Part shown: piece by piece, positions 45,972 to 59,145 of the stretch
Position numbering within the stretch: position 1 is the first letter of the stretch
How the letters are laid out: the number at the start of each line of letters is the position of its first letter
Origin: Telopea speciosissima
Taxonomy: Eukaryota > Streptophyta > Magnoliopsida > Proteales > Proteaceae
Direction of reading: 5' to 3'
Length of the DNA stretch: 64,000 nt
Assembly: GCF_018873765.1 (NCBI RefSeq)
Contig: NC_057918.1
Location: 12,284,862-12,348,861, forward strand
Made by a program: the position numbers and the translations under genes
Notes under the pieces: generated by a model
The model's database searches: none
Seen by the model: only the letters and a program-made list of their open reading frames with translations
Told to the model about the DNA's origin: nothing

Positions 45972-46271
45972 GTAAGTTAACCTTTGATTCAATTTCATTG
46001 ATAGGGTGGGTTATTTCTGTTGTGAACTTTTGTTGTTCTTTTAATGCTGGAACTTTTTTATACTCTTGCATAGAAGATTTAATGAACACAATATTTGATT
46101 TTATAGAAGTAATCTATAAGATGAAAATGTTTTAGTCTTATTAGAATGCTTAAAACTTGAAATTATACCGAAATATGTCTCTGAGCATATGTAGGGTTTT
46201 GCTGATATAGTAAATATAGGAAGAGGACAAATACAACTTGAGATGTGTTTGGGCATAAATTGTTCTCAAGA

Positions 46272-49210
46272 TGTAGAAAACCTAGGACCCGTAACCAATA
46301 ACTTGAGAGAAGAGAAAAAAGAGAGAATGAGAGAATAATAACTTGTTTTTTTCACTGATAGGAAAGCCCTTCTATGTATAATAGAGGGGAAATTACAAAT
46401 AGAAAGGGGAACTCCTAATCAGATTCCTAATCATGATAAGATTCCAAGTTACAATAGGAAAAGAACTAGAACTAACAACTCAAACTGAAACTAAGACTAA
46501 CAACTCACAGTAGAATTAGGACTTGACGTAATTAGAAACTAGGTCTCCAACTAAGACTAGGAAAATAGAAGATACACATATCAACCAAATCACTGTTCAC
46601 GTGAACAGTGTCACATGAACAGTACTTCAACACTCCCCCTCAAGCTGGATTATACAAATAAATAAAGAAAGAAGATCCAGCTTGAACTAAAGAAAAAAGA
46701 ACTCCTAATAATGCTAACATTCCCCCTCAAGTTGGTGCATACAAGGTACTAATGCCCAACTTGAACAAAATGAAAAAACAAAAAAAAACTAAGTTGTAGT
46801 AGAATCTAGCTTGACATATGAATGCAGCTCCCAAATAAACCTTCAAGAACTTGAAAAAATATATCTTCAAAACTTGGACAGACATGATCAGCAAACCAGG
46901 ACTAGAATGTCTTCCAAAAAAGGCAGCTTTCAACGATCTTCAATAGCTATCCAGTGATGAATCTCAGATTGTCATAGTGACTTAGAATCTTGAAGTGAAA
47001 TAACTAGAGCAACAAGTAGCGAAAACAAACTGAATCAGACAACGGAAAAAAACTGTATCAACCCAATCGAAAGTCCTCAAATAGGCAACAAACAAATATC
47101 TTCAATATTTCAATACTTCAATCTCCCCCTTACGTCAGACTCAACCCAATAACAAAGTAGATACCCATTGGCAATGGTGAAAACTCTGATCGTCTATGCT
47201 TTGCACCAAGTGTTCCTGCAAGTTCTGCTTCTACAATGTCTGCAGGTGTACTGTACATAATCTCCCCCTCACGTGTAGTACACGTGGACATAACAGAGAT
47301 AATGTAAAAGATAGGGCAAGAACATATTATTCCAGAATTTTCTAAAAGTGCAATGGGTAATTAAAAAGGAAGGAATGGCAAAATTATAATTTACCAGAAG
47401 TTTCCAAAGGTGTTATGGGTAAATGCCAAAGGTATGTTTTGGGATATGAAGGGAATTAGAATTATTGAAAGGGAACGGTGTTGGAAAAAAGGATGGCATG
47501 ACTGTAATTTGGTGGAAACCCACTTTTAAATACAATCCAAGCCAAAGGGTAAACTGGTAATAAATCAGAATTTTCAAGGGTCAATTGGGTAGTCAAATAG
47601 GGGAATGTATTAAAAGGTAATGATAGTTCCGTAAATAACCAAAATTTTGCAAAAGCCTTTTTGTTAAACAAAAAGCAATGGGATGCAATAAGTAAAATAA
47701 TGGCTATGGAGAGTGGCAATCTAGTAAATAACCAGAATTGTCAAGGGGCTCTTGGGTAGATAATTTAGATGAAATCTACTTACAAATACCACCCAAGGCA
47801 AAAGGGTAATGTTGGAATGAGCAGTAAAATAAGGACAAAGGTAGATAAGAAAAGATGATAAGGGCATAAAAGGGAACTTAAAGAATAAAATAAACGCTAG
47901 GAATAAAGTAGAGTAACCAAAAAGGAAACCAACTCATAAAAGGAAACCCACTTTGAGATATTGGATGTCTTCCTCACTCAACCAGCCAAAACATTATAAC
48001 ACTGTCTTCAACAGTTCAACCTCACGATGGGAGAAAGAACCAACCACAAGAGGAAAATGAGCCACAGAGGAAAACAAGAACCAGCAGCCAACCGATTCTT
48101 CGATCGAAACAAGCAGCAGCTCATGGAGAAAATTAATGTTATCTCCAAAACTCGGATCGAAGCGAGGAAAGGAGGCGGAACAAAAGCGCAACTTCAACCT
48201 CACAAGAAACCGAAAAGATATGATTCCAAGAAAGGAAGATTTCCACGCAACTCCAAATAGAAGGTCGAAGATTAAACAGAAAACCTGCAACTCCAATCTG
48301 GCGGTGGGGGAACAGCAGCGATAAATATTTGACTCCATGGAAGAATAGCTTCAATCGAACCAGCAGCAACAAAATACCAGCAAAGAATCGATACCACCAG
48401 AAATCAATAGCCAACATCAGAGAACAAGAGCCCATCCAATAACTAAGCCAAGCAACACTCAGCTAGACGAAAACCAGAAAATCAGAGATCTTCCTCACGA
48501 TAAGCAAAGAGAAACTGAGCAAAAATAGGGCAGGTCCTGAACTCCAGCCCCTCGATCACCGTCAAATCGAGAAAAAGGGATTGCACCTTCAACGAAAGCA
48601 GGTTCTTCAGAAGCAACTACAGCCCAGAACCAGGTTCTTCATTAATCGATCAACATATCAGTATTTAATCAGCAACTCATCGAAGAGCGAAATCAGATTC
48701 AAATCGATGTAGAGTTTTCATAATCGAATAAATGAATTGAGTACATGAAACCCTAGTTCTTCTTTTTCTATGAATTAGGGTTTTCTTCTTCAAACCAGAA
48801 ACCCGAACCGACTCTCAAAATGGCAATCTTGGAGAGAGTCAGTCACTGATTGCCTAGCTCTGATACCATGTAGAAAACCTAGGACCTGTAACCAATAACT
48901 TGAGAGAAGAGAAAAAAGAGAGAATGAGAGAATAATAACTTGTTTTTTTCACTGATAGGAAAGCCCCTCTATTTAATAGAGGGGAAATTACAAATAGAAA
49001 GGGGAACTCCTAATCAGATTAGGAATTCCTAATCATGATAGGATTCCAAGTTACAATAGGAAAAGAACTAGAACTAACAACTCACAGTAGAATTAGGACT
49101 TGACGTAATTAGAAACTAGGACTCCAACTAGGACTAGGAAAATAGAAGATACACATATCAACCAAATCACTGTTCATGTAAACAGTGTCACATGAACAGT
49201 ACTTCAACCA
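46272..49210 (-). mobile_element. LTR retrotransposon fossil, non-autonomous (TRIM/LARD-like)
   Basis: Two direct repeats of about 361 and 341 bp (46,272-46,632 and 48,869-49,210), highly similar with one small length difference, flank a 2.2-kb interior. The element reads on the minus strand: a primer-binding site matching initiator tRNA-Met (TGGTATCAGAGC, 48,857-48,868) abuts the right repeat, and a purine tract (GAGGGGGAGTG) abuts the left one. The repeats begin TG and end CA in the element's orientation. I see no gag or pol region inside, so it is non-autonomous. No clear target duplication was found. High repeat identity suggests a moderately recent insertion. Confidence 0.85.
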
Positions 49211-52200
49211 TTTTTAAGTGCGGAATCTTAAGTATAATAAATGAATGATACAGGAGAAGAAAAAAAAACTGCTGTATGCGATTAGGTGTAGAGGGGGTAC
49301 TATTCTGCATCATTATGTTCAGGAATTTAATTTTTTTTTTCCCCAACACATCGTATGTTGAGGTATTATATGCAAATTAGCTGACTTTTTCTCTTATTAA
49401 ATGAAAAGATGTTATTAACTCTGAGAACCCATATTCTTGAATTTCTTTTGAAGATGTGGATGATTCCATGTACAACTGACACTAGTCATTAGTTAATGAG
49501 TCTATAAGGAGATATTCGTGGGTAAGAATCACTGCAGGGAATAGCATTTTGTGGGGCAAAGGCAATAGGACCTATTGTTTCTTTTTCTCCCTTATTTTTC
49601 TTGTCACTGATGCCCTTTTTCCTGCTACAAAAGGGGGGGAAATTCAGAAAGGAACTTCAATCATGTGTCTGGACTCTGGAGTTGATGCCTGCCAAAAGAC
49701 TGTTCAATGTCAATTGTTAGAGCGCCCAATGATCTTGACCTTGCAGTTGACAAAACACCTCTTGAAGCCAATATTTTCACTATATTTACAAACACATCCA
49801 TCCTTCCTTGAATTCTTGCAAATATGTGCAACAGATTACCCAAAAAAAAATGTTCATACTCTAGACAGTTTGCAAGAAGAAGTGTACAGAAATTTAAAGT
49901 TAATGATTTTCCTATTTATCAATATTATGAAGTCATGTGAGGTGAAATAATATAAGTCATTAATGTTTCGACGGAGAAGTTCAGCCTTTCACTGATTTGC
50001 TTTCTTTGGTTGCAACAATTCCATATTTGATGATACTATGCTTGGTAGGAGAGAGTATGTTGGGCTCTAAAAGATGGGATATTTATTGTTACTTCTTTGT
50101 TTTTTTTATCGGTACTAACTCTATCCTACTCTATGTGGGGGGGGGGTTATTGTTAAATCTATTTTCAACACTCGTACAGAGTCAAGTCAACCTAATTCAC
50201 TGCAACTAGACATTCTATACACACCCCAAATGAATCCCTCTTATCTATTGTAGCTTCCACAATCATGTGTTCAACACTATCGACTACTGCCTAAAAACCA
50301 CAATTCTTCACAATCAGCGGCCTTATAGGTCTGCCCTTCTGCTTATTCAACTATCATTTACACTTACATCCAAAATCTTAAATAGAAACCGTTACATGCA
50401 TATTACACAGTAATCTTGCTATGCGTATATTTGCTGAAAGTAAAAAACTATAAAGATGACTCATGCTAGTAATGATCATAAAGAGGTGGTTTTTCTTATG
50501 TCCTCATTCTTTCATGTCCGCCCTCATATGAGGGATAATGAATTGCATATGCTTCCAAGATTATGTTGTATTGTAGACACTCATATATGGGCCATAAATG
50601 TGTTCATATTTCAGGTGTGACCGCATGCTTTCATTCGGAAATGGAATGAAACTGTTGAACTATAAGAGGTTTTTATGCATACACTTTCATATCACCGGAC
50701 TGTGACGCCATCTCCATTGCTGAGGTTGAGATCTTTTGTCACAGGAAGCTCCAAAGGGCTCTTACATTCACAGATGCAGAGTTGGATGATGAAGTCATAG
50801 CAGATATGGAACTTGATGTTTGTATGAGTCGGCTAAGGTTTGGAGAGGTAATTACTGTCAAGGCAGTCATTCTCCGGTTGTTGCTTGCTAGGTAGCTGGA
50901 TGTTATTTTTGTAATCCACAGCCATGGTCATCATTTAGTAATGGATGACTATGGTGTATTAGTATAATATATATAGTTGCATGTTTCTCAGTTTAGGTAA
51001 AATATTAGTACTTTTGAGTCCAAGTCAACTTTAGGAATAAGCAATTTAAACTGGTCTGTTTGAGCATTTCTTTTCCTTTAGCTACTAAAAAGGAGTCTTT
51101 TGTCTTACGTATACATAATTTTTCTGTCCCATATCAAACTTTGTGGGGCTCTTTGTAGGCTTATTCTCAAGCACCACCCTCTCTCAAAATATAGTATGTT
51201 TATCTGATTGGGAGCTATCTATAAGATACATACGTAGAGTGACCTTAACATGCTTGAAGATTCGTTGGGTGAGTTCCTTGATTTATGAGACAGGCAATTG
51301 CTTTTTTTTTAAACCTATTCTTTAGGATTGATCATACCCTGTCAATGATGTATATTACTATTATGTTCATATGTACATTTAAATGCCTAGTGGATAGTTT
51401 AATTAAGTGTGACTCAGAGATTTTCTTACATGTGTGGATATCCTTTTGTAAATAATTTGTATGAGTGTACGACCCTCACCTTAGCTATCTTTCCTTGTAT
51501 TTGTATGCCTTAGTCAATGTTTTACCATTTAGTATACCTTAGTAAATGTATTGAAAATGGCATATAATTATCTGATCCATGTTCATAAAAGTGAAAACCT
51601 CTGATAAGATAATCAGGCATGCAAAGATTAATTTCTTCAATTAATTGATACAGAGTACCTCCCTTGCATAAGAAGTATTATCCTGTAATATCTGATGTTT
51701 CATAATAGGGTGACACATGTAATTCAGATTTTTGGGGTAGCAATTTGCTTGGCAAATGCTATTGCCCTGTCAGAATTTTAAAGTGGAAGATGTGATCGAA
51801 AAAGTGATTACCCTATCCTCCCTTTCTTGCCTTGAGTCTCTTATTTTTTTGTAATGGATGGTTTTTGATAATCAATGTTTGTAACCAGGTCTTTGGAAAA
51901 TTTATTTCTCCAACCAAGGTAGCCAACATCTTTCTTGGAGCTCATAGTTACCAGTACTGTAAGATGACAGTAGGCATTCATGAATTTGAATGGTTTCCTT
52001 GATCCATTTGTATATATGACAGGCATTTTCTCTCTTTCGAGATTACACCAAATCCTCAACCTGATGTTTCATGATTAAGGTTTTCCAACCTTACCGGTTC
52101 ATTCAGTTGGCCACATCTTTCTTTTCTCATGGTCCATTGTCTTTAGCAGAATCATATTTGAATTTTTAGCATGAGTGTGCCTTTTTTGACAAGTTTGAGT

Positions 52201-53300
52201 GGGAATCCGGAGCATCTATTGCTGGGTTGGGCTATGCTGTAAAAAATGGGTGTTCCTTATCATATTCTCCTCCCAACTTCAATTCATGCTTTTATTGGTT
52301 TTGGAATTTGAATAACTATAAGATTTCATGTATAATTATTCTTTCTATGTTGATGGGCAGGATGGATAGGATGTGATCAATATCTAGAAGGAATTGCATG
52401 GCTTGGCTCAACTCTGTATTCTTTTTGTGACAAGAATTTGTTTATCAAACACTTAAATTTTTTCTTCATATTCTCATGGACCAAATTTATTTGGAATGGT
52501 CACTTGGTTGCCCTCAAAGCATCGAATGTGGATGGAATTGGTATTACATTCAATTCTTGTTTTTGTTCTGATAGTGACTTGCTTGTTTTGGCTTCAGGCC
52601 ATAAACTTAACATGAGTCCATGGAGTTTTAATTTATATACCCCCTATTAATCTACCAAAACAAGAGGTCATTTTCATTAGTTTTTGCAAATTTTTATGCG
52701 AGCTAGGTTGGCAGTGTTTTCTTTTTATGCTGAAATTATTTTAATTTGGCAATGTTCTGGTCATAATTATCCATACATGTACACAGTACTTGTTTACAGG
52801 ATGGATTTATAGCTAGCCTCTGTTTGAACACCATTGTAGCTACTTCTAACATGCAGATGAAGCTTTTTAATCTTAGTTGAAGACAGCCCTGTTTAGAGTG
52901 GAATGTCCAAGATATGCAGGAGGCATTGCAGTGCGTGTATAGACGCTTAACCAAGAGCAGGGTCTTGCTCCTCAATATCCTAGGCCATTGGTGCAGTGTC
53001 TTCAGCCCATTCCTAACCTGCCCTCCCCCCCCCCCCCCTCTTCAACCCCCAACTACTATCTCCACTATAGTTTTGGATATTTTGAAGTTTTCTTTTTGTC
53101 AAGTGCGCACATCAGTTCAAAAGGGTTAACCAACCTTTCAAGTCGCAGAATGCAAATAAATACAAACACACACACCCCACCCTACCGACATGGGACTAAA
53201 CCCCACCGCGGGGCAAACCATGTCTTTTATGGATATTTTGAATTTGAAGTCTTGTTTTGATTCTTGTACTTTTGTGCATATTAGTAGGTCTTTGAATGTT
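49211..53300. other. mostly non-coding; possible introns
   Basis: Long T-rich, intron-like sequence. The only exon-like piece I support is 50,745-50,847. A 133-codon frame at 49,549-49,950 has no motif and its alternative frames look equally protein-like. C-runs occur near 53,025. Confidence 0.4.
50745..50847 (+). CDS. candidate internal exon, unrecognised gene
   Basis: TTTTGTCACAG acceptor and GTAATT donor enclose 103 nt, open in one frame: KLQRALTFTDAELDDEVIAD then MELDVCMSRLRFGE. The acidic, helix-like sequence without stops looks coding, but I cannot identify it, and neighbouring exons are not clear. It could belong with 45,863-45,971, in which case the LTR fossil interrupts the intervening intron. 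Confidence 0.3.
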
Positions 53301-53800
53301 TAGGCTCACTTTATTTCTAAGTGGGCTATTTTAAAGCAGTTCTTGCCTGTTTTGGAAGCAAATTTTGCACAAATGTCCTTCAATTCTTTCCTCCACATTT
53401 CCTTTTTTTGCAAACTCGTTTGTGGGGTCTTTGCACAAGGGAAATTTTTTTTTTTGGCACAAATATCCTTCAATTCTGCATTAATAATTTTTGTGAATTT
53501 AATAAAACAAGATGCAAGGATAGTGGCAATAAAAAAATGGATTGGATGCTGCGTTAGGTGTACCATTTGAATGGAGTGAATAAGCCCTACAAGAAAGAGT
53601 CAGCAAAAAAAAAAAAAAACCTCCTCCAATTGTAAGGGCTCTTAATTAAAACATTAATTAATTAGAATAAGTTAAACCTTTGTACTCTGAAAAGCTTAAT
53701 CATTATTGTGTGTCAATGTAAAGCCACGTAGACATCCTTATCCACAACTCTTATGGGACCCACCAATCAATGTCAAAGAACTTGACAAAAAAGAAGTGGA

Positions 53801-53898
53801 ATGAGACAGGGATCTTATTTATATCTTAATCTTCTAGTTAATGAGACAGGGATCTTATTTATATCTTAATCTTCTAGTTAATGAAACAGGGATCTGAC
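53801..53898. repeat. 40-bp tandem repeat, 2.4 copies
   Basis: Units 53,801-53,840 and 53,841-53,880 are identical (each begins ATGAGACAGGGATCTTATTT), and a partial third unit follows to 53,898 with one change. Identity suggests a recent slippage duplication. Confidence 0.9.
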
Positions 53899-54205
53899 AC
53901 GTTGCTTAGTGTGGGATGGAATCTCTCAAGCCAAGTTAATGGGAGCAGAGCAGAGCAGAGTAGAGGGCTATGATTTTATTTCACTCGTACAGAGAACCTA
54001 ATCAAGCTGTCAGTTTCTTTGGTCTTCTTGTAACATTATTATTGATTCTTGAATCCATATCCATGATGGTGAGAATTTCTTGTTTTTGTTCTTTTCTGGA
54101 GAAAGTTTCACTTCACCCACCATGATTCTCTTTTATTTATTGTACGAATTTTGACAAAGATAGGGAATCTCCTCATTGTGGGGGAAGAAAAACCCAACCT
54201 TCTTC

Positions 54206-54256
54206 CCCCCCCCCCCCCCCATCCCCTCCCTCTCTCTCTCTCTCTCTCCCTCTCTT
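54206..54256. repeat. poly-C plus (CT)n microsatellite
   Basis: A run of about 14 C is followed by CATCCCCTCC and then about ten CT units. It is simple sequence with no other content. Confidence 0.9.
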
Positions 54257-54419
54257 TTGTAGGGTCGTGGCCTGCTGATGGGGATATCACATTGCATGAT
54301 TGCAGTTTAGTGCTTATCCATGGATCTGTCTATTATTACTGTTATGGAGTTGCCAATGGAATTGTATATTCTATCATTTTCAATTTTTCTAATTCAATCC
54401 CACTTGGGTCTGCTTAATA

Positions 54420-55073
54420 ACCTTAAAGATTGGAGCTTTGTGACACCAAAGGCAAATCGAATCGCAGCGAAATCAACATTGTTTTCATATTTTTGAATAT
54501 ATTTACATGATAAACTGAAACCAACTTGAGTCAAAATCAAAATCAAATCAAAACTGATGCACCTTTATTGGATAATGTTTTGAACTCACTTATTCTTATA
54601 CCTTATTCTTATACCGAAAACCAGTGAAACCTAAACCAATTCAAACCCACTGATTAACAGCCCCATATCAAACCCAACAGAAAGTCTGCAAGACAATTGA
54701 ATCGCAGTACTCACCAAGCCTCGTAAGACACACAACTTAGAGCAATAAATAAGAGAAGAGGTCATAAGTTGCCCGGTTTGGGTTTTGGAGCCGAAACAGT
54801 TTCGGGTTTGGAAACTGTTTCGGCTGCCTAATTCTTTATCTTGCTTCTTATTTTGAGGGTTCCAATTGATTATAAGGGAAATTAAAGCAAAGAGAAGTGA
54901 AAATTTAAATTTAAAAAGAAACTTTTGTAATCATTACTTCAAATGATTATATCACTAATTCAATATCATTCTATATTTAATTATTAAGTTTTAGTTTACT
55001 TTTACATCCAAATCTCTTGGATTTATAAAGTAAAATAAAAGTGACATTTTAAAAATGTCATCACTAAAAAAAA
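54420..55073. other. no gene seen
   Basis: AT-rich sequence with short repeats (CTTATTCTTATAC, CAAAATCAAAATCAAA, and CGAAACAGTTTCGGGTTTGG as a small palindrome near 54,793). Nothing I can support as a gene. Confidence 0.4.
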
Positions 55074-55235
55074 AGGCCGTACCCAGGGCACAAGGCTCCC
55101 AAGTTTAGTAGGGTCTGGGAAGGGTCAAATGTACGCAGCCTTACTCCTGGTTTGACTGTTTTCAGGACTTGAACCCATGAGGCTATGATCAAGCATTCAG
55201 CAAGTGAGCACTTGACCAATGCGCCAAGCACGACC
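55074..55235 (-). mobile_element. Au-type SINE, third copy
   Basis: Minus strand: the head includes CATTGGTCAAGTGCTCACTT, the B-box-like CATGGGTTCAAGTC, and the body AAAACAGTCAAACCAGGAGT and GTAAGGCTGCGTACATTTGACCC. It is more diverged than the pair at 18,249/43,212 and inserted independently. Confidence 0.7.
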
Positions 55236-56206
55236 TTCAATGTCATTACTAAATATGGTTAGAAATTTAAGTAATTTATACAATTATGTTAAGTTACAAT
55301 TACAAAATTTAAATAGTTTATATGATTACAAAAGTTTTCCTTGTAAAATAGAAAATTTTCACTTGTTTTACCTTCAATTTCCCTTGCAACCAAACAGAGC
55401 CATAATATAGTGAAATTGTGGATCCTCCCACAACCCATAAATCCTCTACCCGAACAACTCTCCCGAATGTTTGAAATGGGGTTTGGTCCCAACAATCCAC
55501 TCACTACTTTTACCAGCTGTGTTAACTGTGTTACCTCTCCAAATTTTTGCCACATGAATGTTACCTTGTCACGTGTAGCTTGCACCCACACACAGCCCCC
55601 TTGAAAGGACTATCCCATCACACAAAATGAAAAATCCCACCCGATCAATGCCCCTACACATCCCCTCATTGACCTCTGTCAGTGCAGGGACCACATGATC
55701 GGGCAACGTTCTTCTTCCCATCAATTATTTTCTCATTGTGAGAATTGGATGATAAGAAATCTGTTAAAACTAGAGGGAATTAAAAACCTAGAAATTCGTT
55801 GAGACTATAGAGACTTAAAAACTTGAGAAACTTTACTCCTGCCATTCATATTTCCAACCCAAACACATCTTACAAGATCATTTAACATAGGAAACAAAAC
55901 CCCATAAAATAAGGGGGGTTTGGTGATTCACATTTATGTGAGTTTAGTCTATCCAAAGCTTCACCCCAGAGGCAGAAGGCAGAAGGCAGAAGGCAGAAGG
56001 TAAAAGCCAAGCTCCCTACACAAAATCACAAACTTATTAATTGGTTAGGTTGAATGTTCAACTCTCCTCATGTGGAGCTTCCAAAAGAACATAAATTCTT
56101 AATTGTTGGAGAAGAAAGAGGTTTCATCGTGCCCTTAAATACAATCCAATGCTTTGAAAACGATATAACAAGTTTTTGTAACTATCTTTTTTCTTCCTTA
56201 AAAGGG

Positions 56207-56345
56207 GAAAATTTTCATACACGGCTGTGTAAGCCGTGTATGTGAGAGTGGGAATTTCAAGGCATTAACTAATGGGTGGGGGTTTATGACTTTTCCATTT
56301 CTTTGTGAGAGAGGACATACACGGCCGTGTATGAAAACTTTTCTC
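56207..56345. mobile_element. MITE, family 4 (TCATACACGGC ends)
   Basis: GAAAATTTTCATACACGGC at the left and its near-inverse GGCCGTGTATGAAAACTTTTC at the right flank a core of about 90 bp. The left arm additionally contains a short ACACGGCTGTGTAAGCCGTGT palindrome-like repeat. Non-coding. Confidence 0.65.
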
Positions 56346-56499
56346 AGCTTATAATACAAGAGATAGGTAGATAAGTATTATCCGGCCAACTACCCACCTC
56401 CAAGGAATAATAAAAGAGAATGTCAATAAGAAGCTATCTCCAATGTCAAAGATTTTGCTCAGTTTTTTCTATCTCGCTCTCAAAGTTCTCCTAGGTGGG

Positions 56500-56976
56500 T
56501 GAGATGGCTGGCTCCTCCTGAACATTTCTACAAATTCAACATGGATGGTGCTAGTTCCGGTAACCCAGGTCTCATAGGTATAGGTCGGGGTTTGCAGATC
56601 GTCTTCCTCTTCTTTCATTAGTCATAGGTTGGAACTGTGCATTGATCGCTGAAGCTCTAGCGATTTGTCATGCTCTTACAGTTGTTGTTCAGATGAGGTT
56701 CAAGAAAGTGATAACCTCTTGGTTATAAACATCTTAAAGGGCTCCATTTCTACTATTCCGTGGAAAATTTCGGCTATTATGAATGATTGTCGGTTCCTCT
56801 CTCAGTTGTTTGAGGAGATCATCTTTATTCACGCCCTCAGAGAAGCCAATGCCGTCGCTAACTGTTTAGCCACCTTAGGCTCTTCTTCAGAGTCCTTTTG
56901 TTTCTGGCAAGATGTTCCTCCTTGTATTCTGAATCCTTTGTACGTTGATGTTTCTGGAACGTTGTTCCTTCGGTAA
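56500..56976 (+). pseudogene. LINE-type RNase H domain, decayed
   Basis: The plus strand encodes, with stops and a frame change, KFNMDGASSGNPGLIGIG (the RNase H first strand with its catalytic Asp), AEALAICHAL-like sequence, and then in an open frame to 56,976 LVINILKGSISTIPW... and FIHALREANAVANCLATLG, the C-terminal RNase H segment with HxxREANxxA. This is the RVT_3 RNase H domain that ends many plant LINEs and also occurs alone. The N-terminal half is broken, so I call it a fossil. No reverse transcriptase lies upstream. Confidence 0.7.
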
Positions 56977-57666
56977 TAAATTTTATTTATCACAAAAAAA
57001 ACAATAAGACAAAATGGTATAAAAATTCAAAAAATTTCCTAAAATCAAAAGAGCAGTCTGGTTGCAAAAATAAATGATTTCCAATCTAAACCTCTTGGTG
57101 TCCTAAATGAAGACAAACCAATTGGATGGAAAAGAGATGATAAAGAGTTCGACGATTACCCTACTTGGATTCTTAACATTTTAATTTGTTTAGGAGAGAG
57201 AGAGAGGATCTAATGTGCCCATGAAAGACAATTCAAATACCTTACATTGATACATCAAGCTTTTATAATATCATCATCTCATTTTCTTACCAAAACTGTA
57301 ATACAAGCTAGTAGCAAGCATTTTCTGTTCAACCCCTCCCCCCTCCCCAAAAGAAAAAATAAATACAAAAATAAAAACTAATGAAGAGAAAGGGATAGAT
57401 CTGACCTGCAATATCCTCTTTAATCAGATCAGAATAAGGCATTCTAATCAACAGATTAACCAAACCAGTGGGCTTAATCCAAAAAACCTAAAGCCCACTT
57501 ATAGATACCCAATAATGCCCTAATTGATATATACATTTCCAATATTAAATATAAAAAAAAAAAATTAAAAATAAATAAAAAAAAAAAACCCAAAAGAGAA
57601 AAAAGAGGCAAAAGTAGAGTAGCTCTATTCCACAATTTGGCTAAATCAAGCTTGGTAATGGCTTAT
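56977..57666. other. A-rich spacer downstream of the ACHT gene
   Basis: Poly(A) runs at 57,548-57,600 and no gene. The 3' UTR of the thioredoxin gene probably occupies the last 100-200 bp. Confidence 0.45.
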
Positions 57667-59145
57667 TCATGCTACCAATGAAGCATTTTCTTCTTTATGG
57701 ACTGCCTTCTTATCAACTGAAATGATTTTCCTTTTTAGATCCAAATCCTCCACTGGTTTCTCGCCTGTGGATTTCAAAGGCAAATCAATCGAAATCTGGC
57801 GATTTGAAGCCAACATCAATAGCTCAGACTCATCCAGACCTTTAACTGGCCCCAGACTACATCGGTCAGTCCCATGTTTTGCCAATGCATCCTTAAATTT
57901 CTTGATCTAAGAAGGCAAAAAATAGGGAAAGCTAAGCTTAGATTGCAGAAATATTTAAAACCCATCAAATAAATATTCGGAAACAAAACGCCTTAATTCA
58001 TAGGAGATGATTGTACGTCTTACAGTTGCGTTGGTGCAGCTGAAGCTACAGAGACGACCCTCTGCTCCTCTGTAAAATCGGAAGAAGGGGAGTACATGGA
58101 CTTTGAGACTTTGACACACCGTTTTGAGCTCTTCGTAATTGACTTTGAGAAACAGGGCATTTGGGTTCGACTCAGCAAGCAGGCAAACCTGAAGAAAATG
58201 AAGCCACAGACACAAATTTCATCAAAAAAAATTCAAAATTTTTAGAGCAAGAAAAGAACTTTATGATGACTTCTCTATTGTTCTCTGTAAAAGTCTTGAT
58301 TCGGCAAAAGCAATTACCTTGGGATGTAAGGCTTTGCAACCTCCACAACCAGGGGAGTAAAAATCGACTATAACAAGCCTATCTCCCGCATTCGACAGTG
58401 CATCGACGAGTTCTTGTCCCGATTTAATCTCTACCATGTTGGGTTTGGGGGTTTTCTCCCACCATCTCATAGCTCGGCTGACACCGACTAATGCCTGTGC
58501 TTGAAATTAGAGAATAAAAAATGGAATTAGTTCTAAGATTGATCCTGCAACAAGATTCTTCAGAAAATAAATAATCTAGATGTAAATTAAACCAAGTCTC
58601 TGTATGATGAATTGATTACTGGCATCAAGAAAGTGCTAAAAACAAGCAAGAATTATGCGAAATTAAGTATAAAATCTCTCTGATCTTTTGACCCCAAAAA
58701 ATAACTATAAATTCTTCTTCGGAAGAACAACTCGATCTACAGAGGAAGTCCTTTACTTAAAATGGACGAGAAGAAACGAAACTCAGAGAGAGCAATGAAA
58801 GTTGTAAAAGAAGGGAAAATTTTGAAATTACTTCATAACCCAGAAAGTAGAACTCCTTAGGAATAAATTGGCAGAGAAAAATAGAGAAGAAGAAGACGCA
58901 GCAGTAGAACTTACATTGACAGAGAACTTTGAAGTGCCTATGGGAGTCCAATCGTCCAAAGCCCTCTTATCTGAAACACACACTTGTGTTCCTTTAAATT
59001 TGCTCTTCAAAGCCGGGAGATTTGAGGGTTTTGAGTATATAAACTGCAAAGAACCCATAGTGGGACAAAAACGAACCCTATTTGTTTTCAATTCAATATG
59101 ATTCGACCCATGAACAGAGAAACCATTCCTCAGAGAAGACGCCAT
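57667..59145 (-). CDS. chloroplast atypical Cys-His-rich thioredoxin (ACHT4/5 type)
   Basis: A thioredoxin-fold disulfide carrier of the chloroplast; family members relay oxidising equivalents between 2-Cys peroxiredoxin and targets such as ADP-glucose pyrophosphorylase. Four phase-0 exons: 58,915-59,145; 58,318-58,494; 58,024-58,188; 57,667-57,906, joined by canonical GT/AG sites, give 270 residues, close to the 275 I recall for Arabidopsis ACHT4. Residues 1-75 are a Ser/Arg-rich transit peptide. The active site is CGGC (127-130) in FYSPGCGGCKALHPK, the ACHT4/5 form and not the WCGPC of classical thioredoxins. Family motifs follow: VNYEELKTVCQSLKVHVLPF with the cis-Pro, FYRGAEGRLCSFSCTNAT, and DALAKHGTDRCSLGP. 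The C-terminal extension after about residue 220 is polar. All key residues are present and the gene looks functional. Confidence 0.95.
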
